From Coptis chinensis (Eukaryota; Streptophyta; Magnoliopsida; Ranunculales; Ranunculaceae), in contig CM027381.1 in assembly GCA_015680905.1 (NCBI GenBank), positions 63,725,501 through 63,789,500 on the forward strand: DNA of 64,000 nt. Reading direction: 5' to 3'. Numbering within the stretch: position 1 is the stretch's first letter; each line of letters begins with the position of its first letter. The translations under genes were made by a program, and so were the position numbers. The notes under the pieces are model-generated. The model was not told where the DNA came from. It saw only the letters and a program-made list of their open reading frames with translations, and made no database searches. This document shows, piece by piece, positions 34,357-46,843 of the stretch.

Positions 34357-37300
34357 TTAACCATATCTTACATAGATAGTACCTCGTGCATCCTCCTCTA
34401 TTAGATTTTGCAATTCTCTATCTAAAGGAGGAATGAACACTGATAACTCTTTACATAGAGATGGGTTTAGCCCAGCAAGAAAGTCTGCCGGCTGGTTAAC
34501 TTCCCTAAATACATGCGAGAAGGAACAAAAACTAAATTGTTCAGCAATCTTTGTTATCTGGGCTTCTATGTCCACGCAAGTCCAAGGTGGTTTTGCTACC
34601 TTGTTGATGATGTTCACTTTGTCGGTTAGTCTGATTCCACTTCCACCTTTTGGATTCCTATCTCATAGCATACCTCAAGCCCAATTCTATCGCTTTTCGG
34701 CTCACGAAGCGGCACCGCTGCTTATCTCCACTTCCCGAAAGCTGCCAAAGCACCACTCCCTCACTATCTCTCGATGATCCCCCATGACCAGCTCCGGTCT
34801 CCGTCAATGCTCCATCGATTATTCAACTTTGCTATACCTTGTTTTGGTGGTGTCCAAATTGCACTCTTTTGCTTCTTTTGCACTTGAAACTCTATTTGTA
34901 AGCCCAGCGACTGGCATAGATTCCTTGCTTCAATGGATTCTGCGACTTCTTTCACTTATGTTTGTATGTACGCCTTTGTCTCTCTAAGTAATCTCCTTCG
35001 CACTACTGCAGCTGGTCTCTCATTGTTCTTGAATCTGCGCCCATTCCTTTCTTTCCAAATTCCCTCTACAGCCGCACAAATATAGACCTTATAGACTTCA
35101 GCCACAACACTCGACCCTTTGCATACTCTCAGCAGTGACGACCATTCTCTGTTTGAACTTCTTCTATCTGCCTTTATTCCCAGCACATTCTTTACGACTT
35201 CAATGATCTCACGTGAATATGTACACTCAAAGAAAAGGTGATTAGAAAACTCTCTACTCTGATTACATAAACAGCAGGACGAGAAGGAGATGATTTTCTT
35301 GTATACTAACCTGTCTTGCGTGGATAAACTGTTAGAGAATAGATTCCATGTAGTAAAGGAGTGTCTTGGTATAACCAATCTACCCCAGACTAGCCTCTGC
35401 CATTTTACTTTTTCAACTTTTCTTCTCAAGGCTTCATACGCGCTGTTCGATGTAAACTTGCCACTAGGGTGAGGTTTCCACACTACTCGGTCCTGATCAA
35501 GATGCTTATTGATCCTTGTATTCAGAATGTCTTCTCGTAGCCTATTACTTTGGATGTTCTGTACCACTTCGTTCCAACTTCCTTCTGATATGAGTTCATC
35601 CACTGTTGCGTTAATAGGAATTTGTAGTTCAGCTACTGCCTGTGCGTTGAACAAGAGAGGACTACTGTTGCACCAGATATCATGCCATACTAGCGTGTCT
35701 CGTCCATTTGAGATAGAGTACAGGATTAGTTCACGCGCTTCTTTTCTTCTCTTTAGGATGTTCCTCCAAGACCATGAACAGTCTTGCGAGATTGCCATAG
35801 TCCACAAGAACTTGTTAGCCAACTGATTTTTCCACACCCAATCAACCCAAATACTACTCTCCTTTGCAGCTACTTTGAATAGCAGCCCACAATAAGCCCC
35901 TGTGTTCCATACTTCCATATTCATGATCCCCAGCCCTCCTTCTTCTTTCGTCTTGCAGATAGTACTGAGGCTTGCTTGATGCACACATCTCTTGTTATCA
36001 GTTCCAATCCATAGAAAAGTTGCACATATCTTTTCCACGTTCTCTAGAACCGTTTTTGGTAGGATGAAGGTTCTAGCCCAGTATATATGCAACGAGTTGA
36101 GCACTGATAAAATCAGTTGTAGTCTTCCTGCATGAGAGAGTAATTTTGCTTTCCAATCCCTGATTCTGCTTGTAACCTTATCTATCAGAGGCTGACATTC
36201 TTTGATACCTAGTTGAGTAGAGAAAAGTGGAAGACCTAGGTATCTTACTGGAGGAGTTACCAGTTCAATGCCTAATATCTGAGCCAAATCTAAGGAGTCT
36301 TGTTTACTCAGTCATAATAGTTGTCTTGTGTGAATTTATCTGTAGGCCAGTCGCTGCACTGAATTCCGACAAGCAATCTCTGAGAGAATGAATTGAATTC
36401 ACTTCACCTTTGCAGAAAATTAGAACGTCATCAGCAAACGCCAGGTGTGTGAGCTGATTTCTCTTACATCTAGAATGATATTGAATAAGTTTGTTTTCAA
36501 TACCCACTCTGATCAGACAACCAAGAATTTCCATGATAAGCACAAACAAATATGGAGACATTGGGTCTCCCTGCCTTAAGCCTCTGCCTCCAGGGAAGAA
36601 TCCTTCCGGAGAGCCATTTATGAGTACAGAATAAGAAGGGGAGCTGATGCACATTTGAATCCACGATCTCATCTTCGGTGGAAACTGGTATCTGTCCAGC
36701 ATGTAAAGGATGGATTTCCAGCTTACCATATCATAGGCCTTCCTGATATCCAGTTTCACGGAGCATCTAGGTGTTCCGTGTCTTCTTTCATAGCCTCTCA
36801 AAACTTCATGAGACATGAGTATATTATCCTGTATCGATCTTTCAGGAATGAAAGTCGACTGATTTTCGTGTACTATCTCAGGCATCACCATCTTCAACCT
36901 GTTAGTAATGATTTTGGCCACACCTTTGTAGATCGTGTTGCACAAAGCTATGGGTCTGAAATCTTCAACTTTGGTGGGTGATATCACTTTTGGGATTAGA
37001 CAGAGGAAAGTTGCATTAATACCCCGAGGCAACTTATGTGTTCTAAACACATTGTTTATCGCATTCACAACATCCATCCCTACTGTGTCCCAGCAGTATT
37101 TGAAAAAGAAAGGATTAAATCCATCCGGTCCTGGCACCTTGTTGTTCTCCATCTCAAAGAACGCTTCCCTTATCTCTGTTTCAGTCACCTCTGCTTCCAG
37201 TATAGCATTCAAACCTAGTTCAATGATTTCTTTAACTTTCAGGTCCATGAAGAAATCTCTGTCACTGACTGAAGGTCCTGTGGCACCCAACATCTGTGTG

Positions 37301-38514
37301 AAGTATTTTACAATACTCTGAGTTACTTCTGCCTGCCCATGCGCTGTGCCACCACTATCATTCTCTATCGCCCATATGCCTTTTATGGCTGCCTTTTCCT
37401 TTAATGAGTTGAAGAAATACTGTGAACATTTGTCACCTTCTGTCATCCATTGGGCCTCAGCCTTTTGATCCATATCTATTGCTTCCGCTCTTGCTAAATC
37501 AACATATTTCTTCATAGCCTCTTTTTCACCTCTTCCAAACCCCACATCAGTTGGACTATTTTGGAGCAGAATCTGTGCATCTTGTAGCTGTTGCTTTGCT
37601 GTGATAACCCGCTCATGTAGATTAGAAAAGTTTTTCCTAGCCCACGGACGAATCCTCTCCTTAAGCATCTTAAGCTTTTGTATGAGAACATACATAGGAT
37701 TTGCATAAATCCTTGTTTTCCAAACTTCTTCTAGAATGATTCTGAACTCTGGTTGATACACCCAAAAGTTGCAAAACCGAAAAGGTGTTGGGGCTCGACT
37801 AAAGTCATGCCATGTGAGGAGCATGGGTGAGTGATCAGATACTCCCTGAGGCAAGAATTCGGCCCCTGAGTTTGGATAAGCTTGTATCCATAGGCTGTTC
37901 ACTAAGCATCTATCTATCCTCGACATAATACTTGTAGCTCCAATAGATTTATTCCACCAAGTATAGAAAAAACCACTAGAGTTTATATCCGTTAATCCCG
38001 CATTCGAAGGCAGTATAAAGTCATGGGCTTCCCTTGGATGCATAGGGTCCCCACCTACTCTTTCATTAGCAGTCCTGATGTTATTGAAATCTCCCACTAC
38101 ACTCCACGGTTTATTTATTGAACCTTGTATCCTCATCAGATCTTTCCACAAAACTAGCCTTTCTTGAAAAGCATTACTCGCATACACCACTGTAAGAAAA
38201 AATACTTATGCCTTGGGCAGGTATTCCACACTACAATGGATGAATTATTCAGACATCTCTATTTTCTGTATCTTCACAACAAAAGGGTCCCAACAAATCC
38301 AAATCCGTCCTGATGAGGCCTTTTCGTAGTTATTTTCTTCCTCCCAACAAGGGCAACACAACTTGCGGATGCTGTCATACTTATCCTTTTTCACTTTTGT
38401 TTCGAGAATCCCAAACACACATAATTTCTTGTCTATCCTCACCTTATTTATCTCTTTGGCTTTCAAAAGGTCATTTGCTCCTCTCACATTCCAAATGCAT
38501 ATAGGACCTATCAT
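34357..38514 (-). pseudogene. LINE ORF2: endonuclease, reverse transcriptase, RNase H
   Basis: Start ATG 38514 (MIGPICIWNVRGANDLLKAK). The APE-type endonuclease carries WNVRG, ILETKV, VVGDFNN, MSRIDRCLVN and SDHSPM (38514-37800). RT spans about 37200-36300 with VPGPDGFNPFFFK, LRQGDPMSPYLF and the catalytic FADD in THLAFADDVLIFCKGE. The zf-RVT and connector regions follow (36287-34956), and a plant-type RNase H ends at 34357. Breaks: in-frame stops at 38244-38242 and shortly after, one frame change at about 36300, a stop at 34958-34956 and further stops in RNase H. It would nick the target, prime on it and copy its own RNA. The level of decay is modest. Confidence 0.93.
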
Positions 38515-40603
38515 TAATGGTGATGTTTTTTATTCCTTGCTCCCTTAGGTCTCCCCTTACTTTTGCTACCTTGCTTTTTTTTCCCACTGGCAGTTTGGTT
38601 CTGTTTTCCTTTGCTTCGAGTCACCACTCCATCTCGAGGTATTGGGGTATGAGTCTCTTGAGATATAGGCAGAAGATTTTTATCCTGAAAATATTCAGTT
38701 TCTTCCTCAGACACTTCGTCGTCCGATATCTCCCCAAGTCGTACACTTTCACTGATGTTGTTGTACTCCTCCTGTTCCTCTTCGTATCGCATCAAAGGAT
38801 TGAAGCCAACCGCTTGTTCAAGGCCTTGTATGCTCTCCACATAAGGCACTAATGTGTTACCATGCTCTTCCATAAACTCCCCTGACAACCTCTCCCTGTT
38901 CTCAGAATCCACCACTCTGTGCTGCTCCTGTACTATCACAGCCCCCTCAGTGCTCTGATCTGTCCTCAATTGATCCCCCAGAACCCCCTCATTACTTTCA
39001 TACCTGTTGTCTCTGTAAAGCCCTTCACTGTACTCAACCCCACTTTCTGACTTCTTTCCTGTTACCACTATAGCACTGCTGATCAGAATCTCTGCCTCTA
39101 TCCGATTGACTGCATTAGCAACGGTTTCAAAAACTCCTTCTGGCCTCTCTATCTCTCCTCTTTTGTCCCTGTTTTCCTCAGACTCACTATACTCTACTGC
39201 TGATGGTTCTGCCACTACCTCCGACCGAATCACAAGCTCTCTTACTGCTATCGATTCTGCACTACTACCTGAGACACCATCTCTTCCTGAACTTCTTCTG
39301 CCCTCTTCCTCATCAGAGTTTCTGTCTAGCATCTCCTTTCTCTCAGCTTGTACCTCTCTTCCTGTCACAACCTCAATCTGGCACACTTCCTCCCTTACTG
39401 CCATAGAGCCTACACTGTTACCTGAGACAACTGCTCTCTCCAAAATCCCCGTGTCCATCTCCTCATTAATGTTGCAACCTGACTGCTCCTCTACCTCAGC
39501 TGGTACCTCTCTCTCAGCTGATTCCTCTCTCTCTTTTGTCTGCATCAACTGCTCCACTCTCTCATTTTGGGTTTGTTCTGCTGTAGCTTCAAGAAGACTG
39601 GTGATTTCTTCCACTCTATCATTTCTAACCATGCTACTCTTAGGTATGGTTACAGTATTTTCTACCTGCACCTCCTTTTGACCTCCAGCCCCTATCGTGT
39701 TCACTCTTCGCAAACACCCTTCAGTCTTATGCCCAAATTTATGACAGTAATCACACATCTTTGGGATCCATCCATATTCCACTTCTATCCGTCTAATATC
39801 CTCATCACCCATATCTATCTCAAAGGTACTAGGTAATTCTGCATCAAACTCTACTAGTACATTAACTCTCGCAAATGCCAATCTTTTCCTTGTGGCAGTT
39901 GCTTCATCCATCCTCTGGGGTGTTCCTATTCTGCTAGCCAAAAACCCCAATCCTTCACCAGTCCATAGATCTTTTGGCACGTTGTATAGATTAATCCATA
40001 TCGGGATAGCCTTTACTGTATTCTTTCTCTTCTCTACATCTTGATTCCATTGGGTTACTATGAAGCACTTTCCTGCCATAAAGATTTGAGCCATCCCCAA
40101 GACCTTCCTTTTATCTTCTTCATTGGTGAATTTGAAGTAGAAAAGGTTTGAATCAGCCACCATCTCATAATTCCCCTTTGTTTGCCATTTTTTCCTAAGG
40201 AATTCTCTGACCACTGGGTATGGAAGTTTGTGTTCTAAAAAGAACCCCACAACATAGTCTTTCAATATACTTCGCCTTCTACATATTAAATCCTCTAGAA
40301 CTTGAGTTACCCCACCCAATTGATATTGAGGCAAAACTGTTTGAGACCTGTCTCTAGTGAAGCTCCTTTTTCTCCCTGGAACAGCTCGTTCCAATTTCTT
40401 GTTTGAGCTCCTGGATTTACTGCATTCACTCCTTGCATATGTTGACTATCCACCATGTTGTGTGTTTGTTCTTGTACGTTGGAATGTAAGGATTGGAGAG
40501 GTGGGAAGTTTTGAACATTCAAAAACTGGGAACTCATGGTTCTTCTACAGATTTGTTTTACCATTGTTGAACTCACACTATGTTCAGTGTAGGATTTTAC
40601 CAA
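38514..40603 (-). pseudogene. LINE ORF1: DUF4283 / CCHC zinc-knuckle RNA-binding protein
   Basis: The main frame (40394-38514) carries a DUF4283-type domain (FLEHKLPYPVVREFLRKKW ... FYFKFTNEEDKRKVL ... IWINLYNVP) and then a zf-CCHC_4 knuckle, CDYCHKFGHKTEGC (C-x2-C-x4-H-x4-C). A long acidic Glu/Ser-rich region follows, and a basic tail, SGKKKQGSKSKGRPKGARNK. The likely start lies upstream in another frame, at ATG 40603 or 40537, whose peptide has NWNELFQGEKGAS, the usual N-terminal motif, so one frame change near 40310-40390 is needed. The basic tail just touches ORF2: the stop region overlaps the ORF2 start at 38514. ORF1 proteins coat the LINE RNA. Confidence 0.9.
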
Positions 40604-40945
40604 CAGTGACTAAAACCTTACACTAGGATTGGATGAGTAGGATGATGAACGGTTTTCTTCCACAACGAGAGAGATGTTTTGCCCGAAACGGAAAAGAACA
40701 ACGAAGATTTTTGGATAAGAAACAAAGAACTTGCGTATTTTTTACTAAACGCGGCAAAAAAAAAGGATTACTAGATCATTGATACGACTTAAGTTATGTC
40801 GCATCCTGTCGCCCAAGAAATGGTCCCCATAGATGAAGAACAAACTTGTTAACTTTAACAAAAATTAACAAAAAAAGTTGGTTGCCCACTATGTGAAATT
40901 GGCCATAGTTTGATGCCCAGAAATTCATTTTTTCCTAAGAGAAAG

Positions 40946-42828
40946 GGACCAATCTAAATTATACATGGTTAAGCAAACTTTGTTTAACTGTGTAATTTGG
41001 ATTGGGCAGCAAACTAGAGATCCACTTAGTTCTATTTCTTCCTGCCTTGTGATTACTCCAAGACTCTAATCTAATTAATTTAAGGTTAATGTAAAAATAA
41101 GATAAAATTTGCAATAAATACTATTACTTTGTGGTGCCTATTTTTCTTCATAAAAGAAATGCACATGTCATGAATTGCAAACCATAATGTAATTAAGTCC
41201 TTTTTACATATTGAGCCAATTATTTAAATTTTTACATTTAAGTTTTCATATTTTATTCATAACTGTTCTATTTCATTTCACTATCATTTATAAAGTTTTA
41301 TGTACGATAAAAGAAATTGATATAGTGCACACAAAATTTAATTTATTGATATGAGAAGGCCCATTTTTAACTTTCGCTTAGGGCCTTGGAATGGCTTGAG
41401 CCACCCCTGGTAGCCTGGTTTCTTTGGATTCTAATGTTAGGGGCTAATTATATATCTTCAGTGACATAAGGAAGACTCTTCTATTTTTTTAAAAAATTGG
41501 GAGTATTTATATAATTTTAGTGACCTGAGAGAGGTTATTCTAAATAATTAATAAAATGGGAGTTTGTTATAATTTCAGTGAGGGAGGTACTTTTAAATTG
41601 GACAAATAAGGAGATCCAAAATTGCCTACTCGATAGTGAGGAGGGTGTTGAGGGAAGTCGGCTACCATATAGTGTAGTCGTGTAGAGATTAGTTATATAA
41701 ACTGACTAGTCATGACTCGTGCCTACGACACTCTGCTTTTACAAAAGTGCATACAACATATTTTTGCACTATTCAATTTCACGCTAAACAACTATTTTAA
41801 GCATCTTGAAAAAAAGGTCATCATCTGCATCTCCTTTCACCAAATGATGTTCTTTAATAAGGTGAGTTCAAAAGTTCCAGTTTAATATCACTTGCAACCA
41901 AGACCCGCTACTAAACAAAAAAAGTTTTATCAACTATATATGTTGTCCAACCTTGTTACAGTGCAAGAGAATTCATCACAGTTCCAATAATACATAATAA
42001 TGTTGCAACTAAAGGTAAGGGCAATTCAGTATCAAAGCAATTATATTGGAAATGCATGCATCAACAGTGGAAATTAATTTTTCTAAAGCCTTTACCCATC
42101 GTAAAGTAACAAACTGAACTATTCATGCTGTAATTTATGGAAGGAATGTACATATATAGAGAGATGGGTCAGTGTCAAAATTCAAGAAAACGTACTCAAG
42201 AGAAAACGTAGGTAAAGGATGTGAGAACCCTGAGACACAAAGGAAGCCTATAACCGCCATGAAAGTTTAACACATTATGAGTTGCGTTTCTAACTTTAGC
42301 ACTTCGACTATGAAGGAGGGGGTGAGGGAGCAATGGTACAACTAATCAATTGAGTCTCTTTTTTCTCTAGTTGCTTTGTTTTTTTATATGGGGAAATGAT
42401 ATTGAAGCACTTGTGAACCTTGATAGACCAATTGCAAATATCCATTATGGATTTTATACATGACTTTCTATACTAATAGGATTGTAATTAAGTAGTGTTG
42501 GAGAATGTTGTTCTAAACATAAGTAGTTCAGTACTGCACTATCCATGGAATTCTTGAGAAATACTGAGATCATGTGCCTATACCTACAAATCCAAATAGG
42601 AATGAATAAAGGGACAGACAACTACCTATTACTGTGAATGGAGAAATTGGACGTAATGGATAACAATTGAAGAAGTCAGCAATAGACTAACACAGTTTCC
42701 AAAATTAAGAATTATCTAAGTTGCAATTAGATAGGTTTCTACATAAATTGCGTAGTCTCTACATAAATCTACCACTTAAATTACTAAGTAGATGTTTCAC
42801 AATGAAACTTGGTAGATATTCACTCATA
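40946..42828. other. right flank of MULE1, no gene recognised
   Basis: AT-rich. At 41389-41410 TGGCTTGAGCCACCCCTGG looks, on the other strand, like a hAT-type end (CAGGGGTGGCTCAAG), but no partner end was seen. Part of this may belong to the Helitron to the right. Confidence 0.3.
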
Positions 42829-43075
42829 GGTTCACGACAGTTCTCTTTGCAAATGCTTCACCAAAGCCTTGTCAGACATGACTACATTGACATGTGCATT
42901 AGTAGCCGCTTCCTTCACACAACTTGCAAACAAAAGGGTGCGGGTTTCTCGATTGCTCTGGGTGACTTCTTGCAAGACTGATTGTGCAAATTATGGCAGC
43001 TCTTGCATGGCCTCCCAAGGAACTCTGCAGAATGCGTGGAAGCTTAAAATCTCTATAAGGATGTACATTTTCATC
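42829..43075 (-). pseudogene. fragment of a kinesin-7 (NACK/KIN7-type) motor domain
   Basis: The minus strand reads [36 protein letters not shown], then after a frame change [20 protein letters not shown] and [14 protein letters not shown]. This is the end of the kinesin motor domain (the SKLTRILQ.SLGG.A.TAIICT block) followed by the neck region typical of plant kinesin-7 proteins. The frame change and loss of both sides show a relic of about 80 residues. It lies on the same strand as, and 1.5 kb from, Helitron helicase remains, so it is probably a Helitron-captured piece. Confidence 0.88.
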
Positions 43076-44582
43076 CTTTGTTGCATGCAATAATAGAATC
43101 GCACAACTAAGTACATTATATTCGTATCATTTTCTTTGAGATCAAATTTCCATTAAAACTAAAGTGAAGCAAACAAGACAGGTTAAATAGCTAAAATAAT
43201 TTCCTGAACAAAGTCATACACTTAAACTCTCTTCAGACTAGCTAGAATGTCACATAAAGAGATGAGAAAAATGAAATATGACTTGTGCAATGACTGAGGT
43301 AAGAACCTTTTGACAATCAGAATAGGGACAAATTAAAAACTGAGAATGTTACAACATTGAGTTCCTTATGTGAATGTGGTTCAAGGCACGTATGAGACTT
43401 GGTAACAACCTTGGCAATTAGTGATCGAGTTGGGTATTAGGCAATTAATTGTCGCTTTGGGTATCAATTAGTTTTAGTTTGGGTAGTCCAACACGTCTAC
43501 TAACATTAAAGAAACATATTCACTACAACAATGTTCTCATATTGTCTTTCGTCATAGTTCTACCATTTGTTAGTATACGAATATGTAAAAAATTATCATT
43601 CTTTTGAAACTAACAATTTCATATTGTCTAGCAGATTTACCATCAACTATCAAAAAAATTTAACGCCTTATAAATAGCGTGTAACAGAATCCCATGTGTA
43701 AAAGAAAATGCGTAATCCACATATTAACACCTTATAAATAGCGTGTACACAAAACAATATCTATTAAATTTACTTGGAATAGCAGCAGTCCTCACACATT
43801 TCATTCATCACCAAACACATTAGTTTTAACCGTTACAGCACATCAAAGAGCTTGAACATGAAGTACCTTAATGATTGGATTGAAGGGAGCCTGATCGGAA
43901 AGAGTGGCAAACGAAGAGATTGGCAAGGCAGAGCAAAAGTTAGTACAAAGACTTCATTTCCAAATGAAAACTATTTTTAAAGGAATGCAATGTAGAAATG
44001 AATGGCATGCATAAACTCTCAGTCAGATTCTATAGAAAGAAAAGATGGTTTAATATGAAGAAATTCCATATTGACTATTACTACAATATGAGCATTTTAT
44101 ATAAATATTAAAAATATCAAACAAATCATTCCATCATCACAAAACCAATTAAATAATGGCCAAATTAAAATTTATCAATGTTCAAGTTGTACCCCACATA
44201 AACAGTACTGCTTAGTCTTCACTGATCATGCTTACTCCTTAACTTTCTAGTGCATACACCTTTGGATGCCAACACTCAGGAAAATGACATGATAGGCTTG
44301 TTTCCACATATAGCGAGAGTGTGAGTATCTAACACCATGAATTAGAGTCAAAGATTAAACATCAATACCTTAGTGTGCATTAGTTTGTCATCATATAAGC
44401 AATAACAACTTGTGACCAATAATTAATAATGTGACCAAGTAAATTGCAGAGTTAGTAAACAATTATGTAAGCTTAATTGCATTCTGACCAAGTAAATGAA
44501 ATGTAAAGTAACACTGAAAAATTGATAACATTACCTTTAGAGCAACTAAAGTAGCACTTCCAAATAGACAACGTTAGTTGTT
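43076..44582. other. sequence between kinesin fragment and Helitron helicase
   Basis: AT-rich, no gene recognised. It includes a direct repeat, CGCCTTATAAATAGCGTGTA at about 43665 and ACCTTATAAATAGCGTGTA at about 43729, each with a TATA-like core. Confidence 0.35.
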
Positions 44583-46690
44583 TCATCTAAAGAATCTGGT
44601 GGAAGGATGACACTGATTCTGTTTGAAGAAGTACATCAAGAAAAAAGCGATGTATAGCAGCTGGTCATGACTAAACACAGGGTTCAGCAAATCAATTCCG
44701 ACATACTTAGCAGATTGTCCTTGCGATTTGTTTAATGTCATTGCATATGAAAGGCGAATTGGAAATTGAAGTCTGCTCATTTGAAATGGCAGTTCTTTTG
44801 ATGACGAAGTCAAAGCTATTATGGGGATGCAGGGAAAGTTCCTCGCCTTTTCTCCAGTTAGAATTCGGACTTGGATGACAAGTGGCTTTCAACTCACAAC
44901 CATCAAGCGGGTGCCATTACAGAGACCATCTCTCGGTGCGATATTCCTTAGCAACATTATCGGGCATCCTTCCTTAATTTGAAGCGAAAATGGTGGCAAC
45001 CCTGAAGGATCAAGAGAGTTGAGGTACTCATTTGGATAACAGTTCACAGTAGCACAGTCGCTTAAGCTTTCAACTTTCAACCCCTAACTTGTCAGTAGCC
45101 AAATAAACAATAAGTTCTCCACGAAATAAATCTAATGTGACAAAATTAATTACTGCAACATCATCATTGTGTGCAGAAAGAATTGTTTGCTCAGTAAGAA
45201 AATTTTGGTCAGTTTTACTCATGGATAAACTGAAGATATCACTTTTTGAATATCCCTGCATTTATGAATTGTTGAGGGCAATTGAGCAACTTCTTGCGAG
45301 CCTGTCCTAACCTAAAAAGTCATAATAAAATGGAAAGTCTCAGGTTGATGAATGTTTGAAAAAGAACATTTATAATGTACAGTATATAATGGACAATTAA
45401 AAATAATTGGAGGAGTTTATGCCGCTTTACCTCTATTAAATAATGAGCAAACGCCACATTTTCAGGTAATGAACTATCCAATCTCATATTCTGCACCAAT
45501 GTCAAAACCTTTACATGTTTCTAGAGCGATCTCAAACATTCATCACCAAATATTACTAGGGATCACAGTCGTACTAGGTGGTGACCATTAATTTACATGT
45601 TTCCTGATTCCAAAAGATACTGTTCCAAAAGATGCAACCCATAATCTCTACTTGCTTCTCGATCTGTCGGATTGGGATATTGATTGGGGAAGATAGTGTG
45701 TATCTTGTGCGCCAAATCATCACATATACTTGCTGAGAATTTTGCCCATAACTCATGAGGTTGTGTTGGGTTGCACTCTAGCAAAATAATACTTAATAGT
45801 CTTCTCAACTAGTGTCCCATAGTCATTATAGATGCTTCCTCTAGACATTTGTATCCACTCCTTATCATCTTCAAGAAGTCCACATGCGACACATGTTGAC
45901 TTGAAAGTAGAGTGGGGAATACCATCAACTGTTCGCAGATTTTCAAACGATGTTAGCCCATTCACAAAAGATAATAGTAAACGTAGATATAACCTCTCCC
46001 TTTCATTAAGCTTAGCAAAATACATTCGGTCAATTGCATATCTCTTGTTCCATTTCTGTTTGGTCCATATCCTTGTCTTGTTTATGCCAAACAAAGTGCT
46101 GAGGAAATTCTTGGTAAGTATAAAATCGGGCTTCAAGATCTAAAGCACAACACTCAAAGAATGCAGTTAGACTTGACTTTTGGTTTTTTGCTCTAGCGCG
46201 AATCTTCTCAAGTGGATCTTTTGGGTTATACACAACATGATGCATTCCTTCTAAATGAAGGGATACCCGTACATCAGTGGAGAACTCTTCATGTAATGAA
46301 TATCCATATATCCTCCAAGCAGCTTCAGATGGTCCGATATATCTAGCATCAATGTACTACTGAATCTCACCTCCACCGGCCAACACTAATGTTGTTCGAC
46401 CATGATGTTTGTATATGTACTTCAGTATGTGTGGATATACCTCACACAATGCAAACCAGCACAAACTTCAACATTGATATGATAGTTAAGCATTCTTGCT
46501 AATTGAGGATTATATGGAACGATGACCCCATTGTCAACTTCTAGAAACACTTGTCATCACGACGCATATAGAGGGGATATCTATTTTTAGCTATAGTTGT
46601 CACATTAGCAAAGCGCCAAATCTCTCGTAAATTTGTTTTCTGATTAAAAGAGTTGTAATTAGAGCACACTCTCATTTAAAAGGCAACATG
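44583..46690 (-). pseudogene. Helitron Rep/helicase protein, heavily decayed
   Basis: Read leftward: Rep C-terminal region (YPLYMRRDD, VPYNPQLARMLNYHINVEVC, KYIYKHHGRTTL) at about 46690-46400; DARYIGPSEAAWRIYGYSLH and the following linker (46390-45753, e.g. KRYAIDRMYFAKLNERERLY, YLRLLLSFVNG); then PIF1-type helicase pieces ([77 protein letters not shown]). Between 45570 and 45510 about 200 residues with the Walker A/B motifs are missing, so there is an internal deletion besides many frame breaks. The Rep HUH region was not found in the window. No Helitron ends could be fixed. Confidence 0.88.
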
Positions 46691-46793
46691 AACAACTCTG
46701 TGGTGGAGCTCCAAATCCTGAGTAAGTTGCGACTTCAACATAAACTGCGAAAAGCACCACAAATTTTAGAATGTTATTGGGGAACATATAACA
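46691..46793. other. short spacer, nothing recognised
   Basis: Continues Helitron-like decayed sequence and ends before the TATAACACCCCG motif. Confidence 0.3.
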
Positions 46794-46822
46794 CCCCGTT
46801 TATTTCTTTTATTTTTCATATT

Positions 46823-46843
46823 ATAATAATAATAATAATAATA
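46823..46843. repeat. (TAA)n microsatellite
   Basis: About seven TAA units in a row (ATAATAATAATAATAATAAT). Confidence 0.9.

Larger units (their letters stand above)
34293..40864 (-). mobile_element. near full-length plant L1-type LINE (6.6 kb)
   Basis: The 15-bp duplication TTAACAAAAAAAGTT flanks it (34278-34292 and 40865-40879). It sits inside the right TIR of MULE1, and removing it restores that TIR. The 3' end on the left has about 22 T (poly(A) of the minus strand) preceded by the shared tail (complement GCAGGTGAGGGTCAGCCTAA). The order on the minus strand is 5' UTR (40864-40604), ORF1, ORF2 with endonuclease, RT and RNase H, short 3' UTR. A few stops and frame changes disable it. Confidence 0.95.
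4981..40935 (+). mobile_element. MULE1: MuDR-type element, 36 kb because of nested insertions
   Basis: Ends: GGAAAAAAATGAATTTCTGG at 4981 and its reverse complement ending at 40935, flanked by the direct repeat TAAGAGAAAG (4971-4980 and 40936-40945), the 9-10 bp duplication typical of MULEs. The TIR is about 160 bp. The left arm is 4981-5011 plus 27306-27440; it was split by MULE2. The right arm is about 34187-34277 plus 40880-40935; it was split by a LINE. Removing the inserts leaves about 6.7 kb, which contains a MURA-like transposase on the plus strand and a GRF zinc-finger gene on the minus strand. Both are broken, so the copy is not autonomous now. Confidence 0.92.

Noticed and set aside
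39106-39681. 191-codon plus-strand frame rich in Ser, Leu and Thr
   Set aside because: It is the antisense shadow of the acidic region of LINE ORF1.
41389-41410. hAT terminus CAGGGGTGGCTCAAG (minus strand)
   Set aside because: No partner end or 8-bp duplication was found; a short match alone is not enough.
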